Origin: Chromera velia
Lineage: Eukaryota; Sar; Chromeraceae
DNA: 22,500 bases
Assembly (NCBI GenBank): GCA_018398765.1
Contig: JAHBMJ010005110.1
Location: forward strand, 1-22,500
Direction: 5' to 3'
Shown here: positions 8,896 to 17,956 of the stretch, piece after piece
Layout of the letters: every line of letters begins with the position of its first letter
Position numbering within the stretch: the stretch's first letter is position 1
Translations under genes and position numbers: made by a program
Notes under the pieces: generated by a model
Database searches by the model: none
What the model saw: only the letters and a program-made list of their open reading frames with translations
What the model was told of the DNA's origin: nothing

Positions 8896-11800
8896 ATGTG
8901 TGTGTGTGAGAGAGAGAGGGAGACGGAGAGGGAGAGAGTGTCCGTAAGAGTAAAAGAAAGAGAAAGAGAAAGAGAAAGAGAGAGAGAGAGAGAGAGAAAT
9001 ACAGAGAGGCAGTGCAAGTGCGCGTATTTTAATATTTGTCTGGATTCTGTGTGGAGTGATGGGTTCACTCCGTTTGGTTCTTAGATCTCCAATTTTGTGC
9101 ATTGCCATGAACACGTCTTGAAAGTTTCTTTCCTCCCAGTATCTCGAAAAAGTCAATTCTCTTCTTGTTTCTTTCTGTTCCAAGCTTTATTTCTTCCCCG
9201 ATCTCTGTATGTTTGCAGATGCGGCTGCTGAGTGTCCACGAGGCGGCCTTTGCCTGGGCTGCAAGCAAGTTTGCGTTTCAATTCGCAGGGACGGTGGGGC
9301 CCGCGTTTGCACACGTTTCTGAAGTCCTCAAGGGTCGGTCAGTTGGAGAGAGAGAGATGGGTGCATGGGGTCGGCAGGGTAATGCTCAGGGAGGTTTTCT
9401 GAATTTACGCTCTGGGGTGGATGGGGGACCGTTGTCCCTAGGGCTATCCAGTTTTATGCAGCGGAGACACACTCTTTGCTCGCCGTGTATCAATAGTCTT
9501 CTGCATTTTCTTCGACGTGCGAAAAAGACTCTTCTGCTTTTCTTCCTCTCCTGAATTCCCGCATGCGTCTCCCCTCTGACTAAATATATTTATGCGTTCA
9601 AGCACGCAGGTTCCGCGGAGATCTCGAACACGGAGCTGTACTCGATTCGTACCCGACTGAAGCAGCCCCCTTTCGGAGAGGACTCCATCGCAGCCTCTTG
9701 CAGGAAACACCCTGAGGTGGTGCGGGCCCTGTACAAGGAGTTCCAGAGACTTCTGCACCCCGCAATTGCAGGCAGACAGCCGACGCTTCCCAAGTGGGAC
9801 GAGAGATCGGAGGCCGGACTTGCAATCGAAGCCCTGGAAGATCTCGAGGCTGCAGCAATCTTCAAGTGAGTACAGTAGAAGCAAGCAGAAGGAAGGCAGG
9901 CAGGCAGGAAGGAAGGAAGGAAGCAAGCAAGCAGAAGGAAGGCAGGAAGAAAGGAAGGAAGAAAGGAAGCAAGCAGAAGGAAGGAAGACAGGCAGGAAGG
10001 AAGGCAGGAAGGAAGTAAGGAAGGACACAGACTCAGAGAGAAGAAAGAAAGGCTGGCGATGGAAGGAACACACACAAGAACGGATCTTGTTGGAGGATAC
10101 TTGGGAAGTCTGAATGAAGAGGCGGGTGGCGTGACACCTGGACCCAGAGTGGGAACAGCATGCACACTGACAAAAATCGTGGATTGATTTCCTTTGCCAG
10201 ATTCCTTCAAGGTCCTTTTTCTCCGTCTTTCATGGTCATTGACATTCCGTAAATCAAACTAGAGAGCCAGTGCAACATTTTTTTGTGGATGTTGAAATTG
10301 CAGACACTTCCGGACTTTTCTGAAGTCCATCAGAAAGACGAATTTCTGGAAGAACGATAAGCTCTCCCTCTCTTTCCGACTAGACCCCTCATTTCTCCAC
10401 AAGGTTGACTACCCCGATACTCCACATGGAATCTTCTTCATGGTTCGTTCGTTGGTTCGTTAATTGGTTGCTTTGCCTCCTCTTTCTTTACTGTTGTTGT
10501 TGCCTGCCTGGCTGCTTGCTCTCAATTTCTCTTTGCTTTCACGCTTCCGCGCTCTCTGTTGAGAGATCGAGTCTGCATGCATTTCCGTCTCTCCTCCCTT
10601 GACTCTTTCCCGTTTTTTTTCTCCCCTTTTGAGCCGCTCTCTACCATTCTCTTCGTCCTCCTCTCCGCCTTTTCGTCTGCCCTCCCTCTTCAGTCTGCAA
10701 GTTGTCCGCCTGAGTCCCTCCACGCGTGCCCCTTCATTCATTCAGCATGGGGCAAACACAACTGAGCACGCAATGAGTCAAAATGTGAAGGAGGATCGAG
10801 AGATTACACTCGACTTCATGATTGCAGGCAGGGAACAAGTTCATCGGTTTCCACACAAGGTTCCAGGACATCGCTCGAGGAGGAATTCGAGTCGTCCAGT
10901 CGCTCTCTGAGCAGGTCTGTTTGTTTGTTGGTTTGTTTGTTGTTTTGATTGCGTGTTTGTTTCGTCCTTAATTGTTTGTTCTTCTTCTTTCCCCCCCCGC
11001 TTGCCGTCGGGGTTTTCAAACTGTCTCCTCTTGCTTGTACCCCTCTCTCTGCGACTACTGCCATGCAGCGAGCCACTCTTTTTTGACGAAAATAGATTCT
11101 CTCATGGAATCCCCGTCCTGTGGTTGGCGTCTTTCTGCCTAGACTCTGGCAGGCGAATTCCTTCCACACATTTGCATTTCCTGTTCTACTCTTGCTGTGT
11201 GCAGGCCTACCAGACGAATCGGGAGAGGGCTTTTGCAGAGTGCTACAACCTGGCAAGGACCCAGCACTCGAAGAACAAAGACATTCCAGAGGGAGGATCT
11301 AAGGGAGTCATCCTCCTCGATTGCACTCCTGACAGGTTGGTTCGTTGGGTCGTTCGTTGGCCGGTGTTGTCTGTCTGGTTCCCTGCTTGCCTCTCGCTCG
11401 TTCTTGCGCAGACAGAAAAGAGACTGCTTCGCGCCCTCTCTGTGTGTGTCTCGCTGCCTCCTTGTCTTTCTGCGTAGTCTGTCCGACAAATGACATTGCT
11501 CTCACGGAAATGAGTATTCTTCCTGCAGGAGTCTGGCAGACAGGTACACGCCCGCCGTGTTCAAGAAGTACATCGACGGAATGCTCGACCTCCTTCTGGT
11601 CACAAAGGGGGGGGACCCCACAGAGAGCAGAATCGTGGACAGACTCGGGCAGACCGAAGTCGTCTTCTGTGGGCCCGATGAGCACACGGGCACAGGCGGG
11701 TTGATGGACTGGGCGTGCGAGCATGCAGGAAGGAGGGGAGCCTGGTTCTGGAAGGTCGGTGGGTCGGTCCTTCTTTCTCGATTTTCGTGTTTTTGATTTG

Positions 11801-14800
11801 TCCATCTATTGGACTCTCTCTCTGGTATCTGCCCTCGAGGAGTGAGTTCGTGGTTCACCCCTCGGAGAGGCTGCCGGGTTACAAAGGAATAAAATCGGCA
11901 CGGGCAGCACTTCGACATGCAGACTGGGAGCTCCATTTGGTCTCCTTTACTGGTCTCCGTCTCTCCCTTTCTGCGCACCGCTCCGCAGAGCATCTGTCAG
12001 CCACCAGCTTGCCGTCCCTCTCTCTGTCCCGTCTTCCATCCGTCCATCCAAATGTACACGCAGGCCTTCACCACCGGAAAACTTCCAGAGAACGGCGGGA
12101 TTCCTCACGACTCTTACGGAATGACGACGAGTTCTGTAGAACAGATGCTGAAGGGGGTGCTGCAGAAGAAGGGAATTCCGGAGCACGAGGCCACCAAAGT
12201 CATGACAGGAGGGCCAGACGGAGACCTGGGCTCTAACTCTCTGCTCATGTCTGAGGTGAAGACAATCGCAATGGTTGATGGCCACGGTGGGTGAGAGAGC
12301 AGGAAGAAAGAGATTTTGCGTACTTGCATGGGGGCTCTTCCTGTCTTGCATGCATGCATATGGAGGCAGGCAGGCGGGCAGGCAGAAAGGTGCACAGAGA
12401 GATGCAGGCGGGCAGATAGACTGGCTGGCTGCAGGCCCCTGCTCGTCTGTCTCCTCGTATGACGCTTTCCTTCAAGCAAACAGTCTTGCGGCAGATCCTT
12501 CTTTCTTCTTGCATGCATGCGTTTGTTCTTCTGTGTGCTTTCTTTATCGGACCCTGGCGGCGCTCTCTTGTCTGTTGGGCATCTCTCACACATATCAGTT
12601 CACATCAGAAGCCGGAATACAGTTGTATGTATGCCTATGCAACTACTTGTCTGTCTTCATGCAGGAGTTCTGTTTGACCCAGCCGGTCTCTGCACTGAGG
12701 AGCTGCGTCGTCTGGCTCATCTCCGATTCAAGGGAGAACACGTGAACAGCCAGATGTACGAGGCGAAACTCTCAGATAAGGGATTCAAGGTAGGTGCCTG
12801 TCTCTTTCTCTTGCTTGCCCCACTTTTCTTCTGGGGCGGCTTTCCAGCCTTGTTCGTCGAAGTCCATTCCGCTGTCCTTTCTGCGTCCGTTGTGTCATTA
12901 AACTTGGATAGCTTTTCTGGAGCGTCAAGAGACGTTCATTCGGTGTCAGCAATCAGGAATCGTGTGGGCGTATTCATTCAGCAAGGCAGAGTGGCTGCAT
13001 GCGTTTCTGACTCCCCGGGTATTTCTTTGTGTCTTCTTTAACTAAACGGACCAACCGACCGAACTCACTCACGTGAGTGCAGGTGGGGACATCTGATCGG
13101 GACGTGATCCTCCCAGACGGCTCAGTGGAGAGGTCAGGCAGGGCGTTCAGGGACAGGTTCCACCTCCACCCTTTGGCGTCTGCAGACTTCCTCAACCCCA
13201 ACGGAGGGAGACCTGAGTCTATCACAGCCCTGAACGTGGACCAGCTGTTCAAAGACTCCGGGGAACCGAAATTCAAGTCAGTCAGTCAGGTTTCGGGAGG
13301 GGGGAGGATGAGGGGCGTGGGTTCCTTCCTTCATTGTGTCGAGAGTTTGTTTGAATGGCCGCGAGAGGAGGGGAAGAAGGGTCTGTGAATTGTTTCCCTG
13401 ACTTCAGGATGCTTTTTGCTTTGCACTGAGAACAAAAAGCATTTGTTGGAGATCGGTTTTCTTCTTGCTTTTGAAGCAATTAAATGCCTCCCTCTGCATC
13501 TGTCCGCCGCCCTCTCTCCGTCTCCCCTTCCCCCGCATCTAATCTTTCTCTCCCCCCTGCCCTGCACATGTGCAGATACATTGTGGAGGGAGGCAACCTG
13601 TTCATCACCCAGGACGCTCGGAGGACTCTGGAGAGACGGGGAGTGCCCGTGTTCAAGGATGCCTCTGCCAACAAGGGGGGCGTTACGTCCTCCTCAATGG
13701 AGGTGCTCGCAGCGTTGGCTCTGACAGACGAGGAATTCGACCTCCACATGAGGGTCTCAGACCCGCAGTGCCCTCCTGACTTCTATCAACGGTTCGGCGG
13801 TCCGCATGTATTCATAGAATGGATGAAGTTGAGGAGATAGGGCGCCTGGCTGCATGGGACGTTTGGGGCTTTGTGGGAGGAAATCGGGACCATAGACTGA
13901 CGTATCGTGCCTTTTCGGCATCGGTAGCCGTGTGCGCATTTGTTCGTGTGCAAAAGTGTCCTCTTCTCTTCTCTCCTCCTCTCCCCGTCTGATCATTCCG
14001 GTTCCCTTTCTGTCTGTCTTGGTTGGTTGCTGAAATAGGAGACTGAAGATACATACTCCTGTCGGGACTGTGTCCTCCTTCCTGTTTTTTTCCTTTCCTG
14101 CAGATACGTGAAGGAAGTCATTCGCCGTATCCGTTTGAACGCTCAGTGCGAGTTTGAAGTGTTGTGGGGGGAGGGGGAGAGAACCGGAGTGCCCAGGTGC
14201 GACCTGACGGACAAGCTGAGCGATCTGGTGATCAAACTGGATGCCGAGATCCAGGCAGCACCCTCTCTGTGGGGAGATGAGAAGCTCAGAGCCGTCACTC
14301 TCGACTATGCGATTCCTGATACCCTTACTCCCGGACTGATCAGTCAAGACACGCTGATGCAGAGGTGGGGAGAAGGGAGGAAACGCGAGAACCTGCTCAA
14401 AGTGATGCACAGGGGGGAATGAGAGGAGTGCAACTGACGGAATGAGATTTCTTTCTCTTTTGCGACTAACTGAAGCCCTCAAGGCCGCTTCCTACTGTAG
14501 CCTGCTGGCAGACATGACATTGCGCTGTGCACGTTTTGCGGCCTGGCTGGGCGTTTCATCTGCTTTTTGAGACCTTTCTTTCTGGTTCTCTCCCTCCCTT
14601 CCCGCACGAATGAATCTCTTTTTGTTCCCTCCGCGTGGCCTGTCCTGCATGGCCATGGCATCGCGTTCCCCCTTTACGTTTCTTTTTCCTCGTCTTCGCC
14701 TCTCTTGACGATCGATTTTTTTCTCTCCTGGTTGCTCGCTCGATCAGTCAAAGGATTGCTTGCCCTCGATGGGTTGTCACTTTGCCGCGCTTCTGATTGC

Positions 14801-15040
14801 ACTGAATTAGTGTTTTTCTCTCTGCATGCATGCAGAGTTCCCGACAGCTACTTGCGGTCTATCTTCTCGTCCGTGCTGGCGTCTCAATTCTACTACCGGG
14901 AAGGTATCGAGGCCTCTCCCTTCGCCTTCTTCTCGTTCGTGCAAGACGTCAAGGACGGGTGGCTGAAGGAACACCTGAAGGAAATGGAGGCAGCAGGAGT
15001 GGACCTGGATGGGCCCTCCATTGTCAGAGGGAGTGGGTGA
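4914..15040 (+). CDS. GDH2: NAD-specific glutamate dehydrogenase (GDH2, ~115-kDa class), complete split gene
   Basis: Oxidises L-glutamate to 2-oxoglutarate and ammonium with NAD. Exons: 4914-5306, 5908-6119, 6420-6516, 6569-6628 (probable), 7247-7393, 7764-7882, 8121-8185, 8448-8499, 8719-8791, 9219-9333, 9610-9865, 10304-10442, 10828-10914, 11205-11335, 11529-11754, 12064-12286, 12665-12789, 13083-13276, 13576-13791, 14104-14364, 14836-15040. Their sum is 3,396 nt, or 1,131 aa (1,111 without the 60-nt exon); yeast Gdh2 is about 1,090. Residues 1-42 are Arg/Ser/Leu-rich without acidic residues, like a mitochondrial presequence. Family motifs: DIARGGIR (590-597), KNKDIPEGGSKG (628-639, the active-site Lys region), GPDEHTG (697-703), GGPDGDLGSN (773-782, dinucleotide-binding region) and SANKGGVTSS (from 935). 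An in-frame TGA at 4896 supports the ATG at 4914. Introns are GT-AG except one GC-AG. The 7393/7764 junction is the least certain firm one. Confidence 0.93.
6569..6628 (+). other. GDH2: Probable 60-nt exon of GDH2 behind a 52-nt pyrimidine-tract intron
   Basis: After the exon ending at 6516 (Pro-Ser-Glu) comes GTTTGT, an almost pure pyrimidine tract, and CTGCAG at 6563-6568. This acceptor fits the GCAG rule of the other introns. The sequence that follows reads in phase 0 as IREIINRVLFRESPDFPKQS, which is protein-like and joins in frame to VSPYE at 7247. The donor would be TCT|GTGAAC at 6629, weaker than the others; ATAAACAGG|GTCCTG at 6590 is an alternative. Without this exon the 6516-7247 join also keeps frame. 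Confidence 0.6.
7990..8048 (+). repeat. (TC)n microsatellite in GDH2 intron
   Basis: Almost pure CT repeat of about 55 bp, ending in CTGTCT units. It lies within the intron 7883-8120 and adds to its pyrimidine-rich character. Confidence 0.9.
8186..8447 (+). other. GDH2: GC-AG intron of GDH2
   Basis: The exon ending at 8185 reads Glu-Leu-Pro-Ala-G and is followed by GCAAGT. Phase 1 joining to 8448 gives Gly-Asp-Asp-Glu-Pro-His without interruption. No GT nearby with a usable context keeps the frame. The acceptor is the usual TGTGCAG. GC-AG introns with a strong +4 to +6 match are a known minor class. Confidence 0.8.
8833..8999 (+). repeat. Compound (CT)n-(GT)n-(GA)n repeat in GDH2 intron
   Basis: A (CT) run at about 8833-8865 passes directly into (GT) at 8866-8908, then (GA) at about 8908-8939, then AGAAAG units and (AG) to 8998. 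The intron is 8792-9218. The CT and GA arms are complementary within the same transcript. Confidence 0.9.
9880..10025 (+). repeat. Polypurine GGAA/GGCA tetranucleotide array in GDH2 intron
   Basis: Just after the donor at 9866, about 145 bp consist of interspersed GGAA, GGCA, GCAA and GAAA units. This gives strong purine bias on the transcribed sense, opposite to the other introns of this gene. It is intronic, so the Lys/Gly/Arg-rich open frame here is spurious. Confidence 0.9.
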
Positions 15041-16150
15041 TCCCTCACAGCGAGGTGAAGGGGGGAAATGGAATTCAAGACTTGAAGAGGGAAGGGCGGG
15101 ATGGGAGGGCGAAATGGCTGAGATGAGATGTTTAAAAATCAAATCCTCGAGCGAAAGCAGAGCTGTCTCTTAATTATATCCTCTCTCTGCCTGTCTGTTT
15201 GCATGTCGTCAGAGAGAGAGACCGTGTGTGCATGTGTTCCAGAAGGACGAAAACAGAGTGAATTGACTGAGTGCGTGTGCGAGAGGGGAGTGAATCCGCT
15301 GTCCTTCCTGTTTGAAATTTCGTTCCTACAGAAGGGGTCTGGTCGTCTCCTCTTTTTTCGGTCTCAACTCCACACTTTCTTTCGGTTGGTTCCTTCGTCT
15401 TTGATTTATCCTCTCCATTCACTTGTTGTGGTCTTCTTTTTGCGTTTGAGTAGTCTTCAATATTTCGTTCAATCTGACTGTTCTTTCTTTCTGTGACGTG
15501 CCTGCGTGAAGAACAACGGCGGGGTGCGACAGAGGGATGACGACAGAGATAATTAAAGAGAGCAAGCAAACACAATTTGTGATGGCTCTTTCATGCGTGC
15601 ATGTTTACGTAATCGCGCTGAAACAACAATTCTATTTAATTGATACGTGGTTCCTTTGTAAAAAGAAACAAAGAGGAAAGAGGAGCAAGCGAGGAGTAAT
15701 TAAATGCCCTGTCTGTATTTCTCTCCATCTTCCATCCGCTCGACTGTTGAGCTCTTCCGCCGACAGAGCGTCACAGCGGACTCGGAGTCAACCACTTGCA
15801 GCGAAGAGAAAGAGAGACAAAGAAAGCAAGCACCCACAGCTCCATTCCATCTCCCCCGCGGGCCTGTGGATGGATGGATTGCCTCGGTGCTTAATTGCTT
15901 TCTTCCTTGCTTGCCTCTTCCTTGGTCGAGAGCGTGGACTAGTGGGTGACTGGATGAGGGAAGAGGGATCGAGTGAGGAGAGTGGAAAAATAGAGCAAGG
16001 GAAAGACAGAATTCACAGGGACGAGAACAGGGTGTCACCGTCGGTTTGCACTCAGAATGCGGGTATGAATTCAAATTTGTCGATGATCATTCAGCCTGGA
16101 TGGGAGTTCGTGCGCACACAGCAAAAGGAGTGTGTGTGGTCGTACACATG
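15041..16150. other. 3' flank of GDH2 and intergenic spacer without a supported gene
   Basis: Follows the GDH2 stop and must contain its 3' UTR and poly(A) site, which I cannot place. Open frames here, including one of 213 codons on the plus strand at 15537-16178, show no recognisable domain and mixed low-complexity composition. No RNA gene was recognised. Confidence 0.55.
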
Positions 16151-16200
16151 CGAGGGAGTCTCCGAGCGTAGTTTTTAATTCTCAACAAGAGACTCCCTCG
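16151..16200. repeat. 12-bp perfect inverted repeat with 26-nt loop
   Basis: cgagggagtctc at 16151-16162 is exactly reverse-complementary to gagactccctcg at 16189-16200, and both arms are flanked outside by CATG-containing sequence. The loop contains a short T run. It could fold as a hairpin in DNA or RNA; it may be the end of a small element or a transcript terminator-like structure. Function unknown. Confidence 0.75.
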
Positions 16201-16901
16201 ATATGCATGCATCCGGCTGAACGAGACAGGGATCCAACGAACATCAGTAGTAGATTCATGCTAATTCATGCTGCTCCTTTTGTGGAGGAGGCAAGCGTGT
16301 TGGAATCAAGGGTGTCCTGCATGGGGACAGAAAACCAATCGAGTCGAGGTGATGCAATTTTGTCCGCACCTCTACATGTAGTGGCGTGTGTTCTTGTTTT
16401 ATTTACCCGTGCACCCGTAAGGTTAACAACGCAACCGATTTTCTGAAGCTCTCGCCGGCAAAGATCGCTGGAAAAGAATTTGCCCGAGAATTTGCAATTT
16501 GCAAACACGCTATCTTCATATAATGAAATGTATCATGGCCTGACTCCTAACTTGGTTCGCACCGCTCTCTACGCCGCTCTGCAGCGAGCCTGTACCAACC
16601 GAAATCATTGCGGCAAAATTAATTTTTTAAATGTAATTTTGTTATTGCTATAGCCATAGCCCCACTGATTTAATATCTACTGTTATCTGGGAGGAACCAG
16701 GATTTGCCTAGGCGTATCACAGCTAAAAAAAAAAAAGTAAACCAGAATTGGCTTTAATTGTTTTTTTCTTCTTTTTTTTTTCTTAACTCTCAAAGCGAGT
16801 CGCCTCGGAGGGCAGCTCAGTTCGGCTAAGATTAACCGAGAGGCTCTAAAAACGTACGCACACGTATAACTCATTTTTCTTTATTTTTGGGGGGGAGGTT
16901 T
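16201..16901. other. Intergenic, increasingly AT-rich, no gene seen
   Basis: Composition shifts to AT-rich from about 16480. A poly(A) run at about 16725 and T-rich stretches at 16760-16782 are present. A segment at 16802-16833 resembles one at 17150-17190 (see findings). Nothing coding is supported. Confidence 0.5.
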
Positions 16902-17038
16902 GGTTCTGTTTGTTTGTTTATCTATCTGTCTGTTTGTCTGTCTGTTTCTCTCTCTGTCTCTCTATCTGTCTCTCTGTCTGTCTGTCTCTCTGTTTGTCTG
17001 TTTGTCTGTCTGTCTGTCTATCTGTCTGTCTGTCTATC
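16902..17038 (+). repeat. (TCTG)n/(TTTG)n tetranucleotide microsatellite
   Basis: About 135 bp of TCTG, TTTG, TCTC and TATC units. Open frames across it are Leu/Ser/Val/Cys repeats and are not genes. Confidence 0.93.
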
Positions 17039-17840
17039 ATGGTTAGTCATGGTCCGTGTCGTCATTGGAAATTGTCATTGGTGAAAAGTGCCCCTCAAGC
17101 AGCTTGCACAGAGCAATGGACCGTATACGTTATATAATACGTACTTCTTGCCTTAGAAGGCAGCTCAACCCGGCCCGGGGGCCTAAGATTGCACGGTTGA
17201 GCCACGCAGGATCACGATAATATGGTCCCCGATCGAGGTACTCATCCAACTAGTTAGGTGTATCACGTAATATATAGTGAATCAGAAATTTGTGACTAAC
17301 ACAACATAAACATATGCAGTCTACCCCCTGAGCTTGTATGGTATGCCGGGGCCCTGATACAGTGATCAATAAATTAAGGAGCCGGTGATAACAGTGCATG
17401 TTTAATTCAAGCGGCGTATATCAGTATCAGTAACTTACCTCCACCTAACGTGATTATCAGCAATTTCCATGCGATCCGCGCGAGCTGTCCACGTTCGGCG
17501 CGTTGCATACTGAAACCAACCTTGATTTCGCTTGAGGGACACATTTTTTATTCAGTCTGTATTTGTTTTCTGTTAATTTCTATCTTTCTGGGGCTGATAT
17601 CTCACTCAGCGCTGCATACATGGTCGATCTCTTTATGCATACAATCATGGAAGTGATCTAATACAGCTTAATTCTTTTTATAGCTTTGTTTCCAACTTTT
17701 CATCTTGGCAGTGACATGCTATCATATCTCTCGTCGGATTGACATTCAAGTGTGGAAGAGTGGCGTACAGCTTTAAGGCCTCTGCACCTAGCTCACATCC
17801 TACTTCGTATTCATGGATGTATAGTTATACTAATGGTCAG
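17039..17840. other. AT-rich intergenic spacer, no gene seen
   Basis: No coding, tRNA or rRNA signature could be supported. The region ends at the tetranucleotide tail of the retrotransposon and includes its unoccupied target-side flank. Confidence 0.5.
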
Positions 17841-17868
17841 TTAGTTAGTTAGTTAGTTAGTTAGTTAG
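17841..17868 (-). repeat. (CTAA)7 tail at the retrotransposon 3' end
   Basis: Seven perfect copies of TTAG on the plus strand (CTAA in element sense) lie 88 bp after the last stop codon of the element. Their position suggests a LINE 3' tail made of short tandem repeats rather than poly(A). Confidence 0.7.
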
Positions 17869-17887
17869 AGGATGCCTAACCCCAGTT

Positions 17888-17902
17888 GGAGCGCTAAGCT
17901 CC
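17888..17902 (-). other. Short hairpin in the LINE 3' UTR
   Basis: GGAGC and GCTCC pair around a 5-nt loop, about 20 bp before the (CTAA) tail in element sense. In stringent LINEs such as eel UnaL2, a 3' stem-loop next to a short repeat tail is recognised by the reverse transcriptase; the same role here is inference. Confidence 0.45.
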
Positions 17903-17956
17903 CGGGCGGGATATACATGCATGGTTGTTTGTTAAGTCGCCGGTGGAGTTGATCAG

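Noticed and set aside
9880-10025. CRISPR-like or satellite array
   Set aside because: There is no spacer structure; it is a short tetranucleotide array inside a eukaryotic intron.
9444-10210. Minus-strand open frames rich in Ser, Leu and Pro
   Set aside because: They are antisense to a GDH2 exon and to the polypurine intron array.
15537-16178. A 213-codon plus-strand open frame downstream of GDH2
   Set aside because: No recognisable domain, patchy composition and no supporting splice or homology evidence. It could be chance.
17841-17868. TTAG array as an interstitial telomere repeat
   Set aside because: TTAG is not a telomere unit I can assign here, and the position right after the LINE 3' UTR explains it better as a retrotransposon tail.
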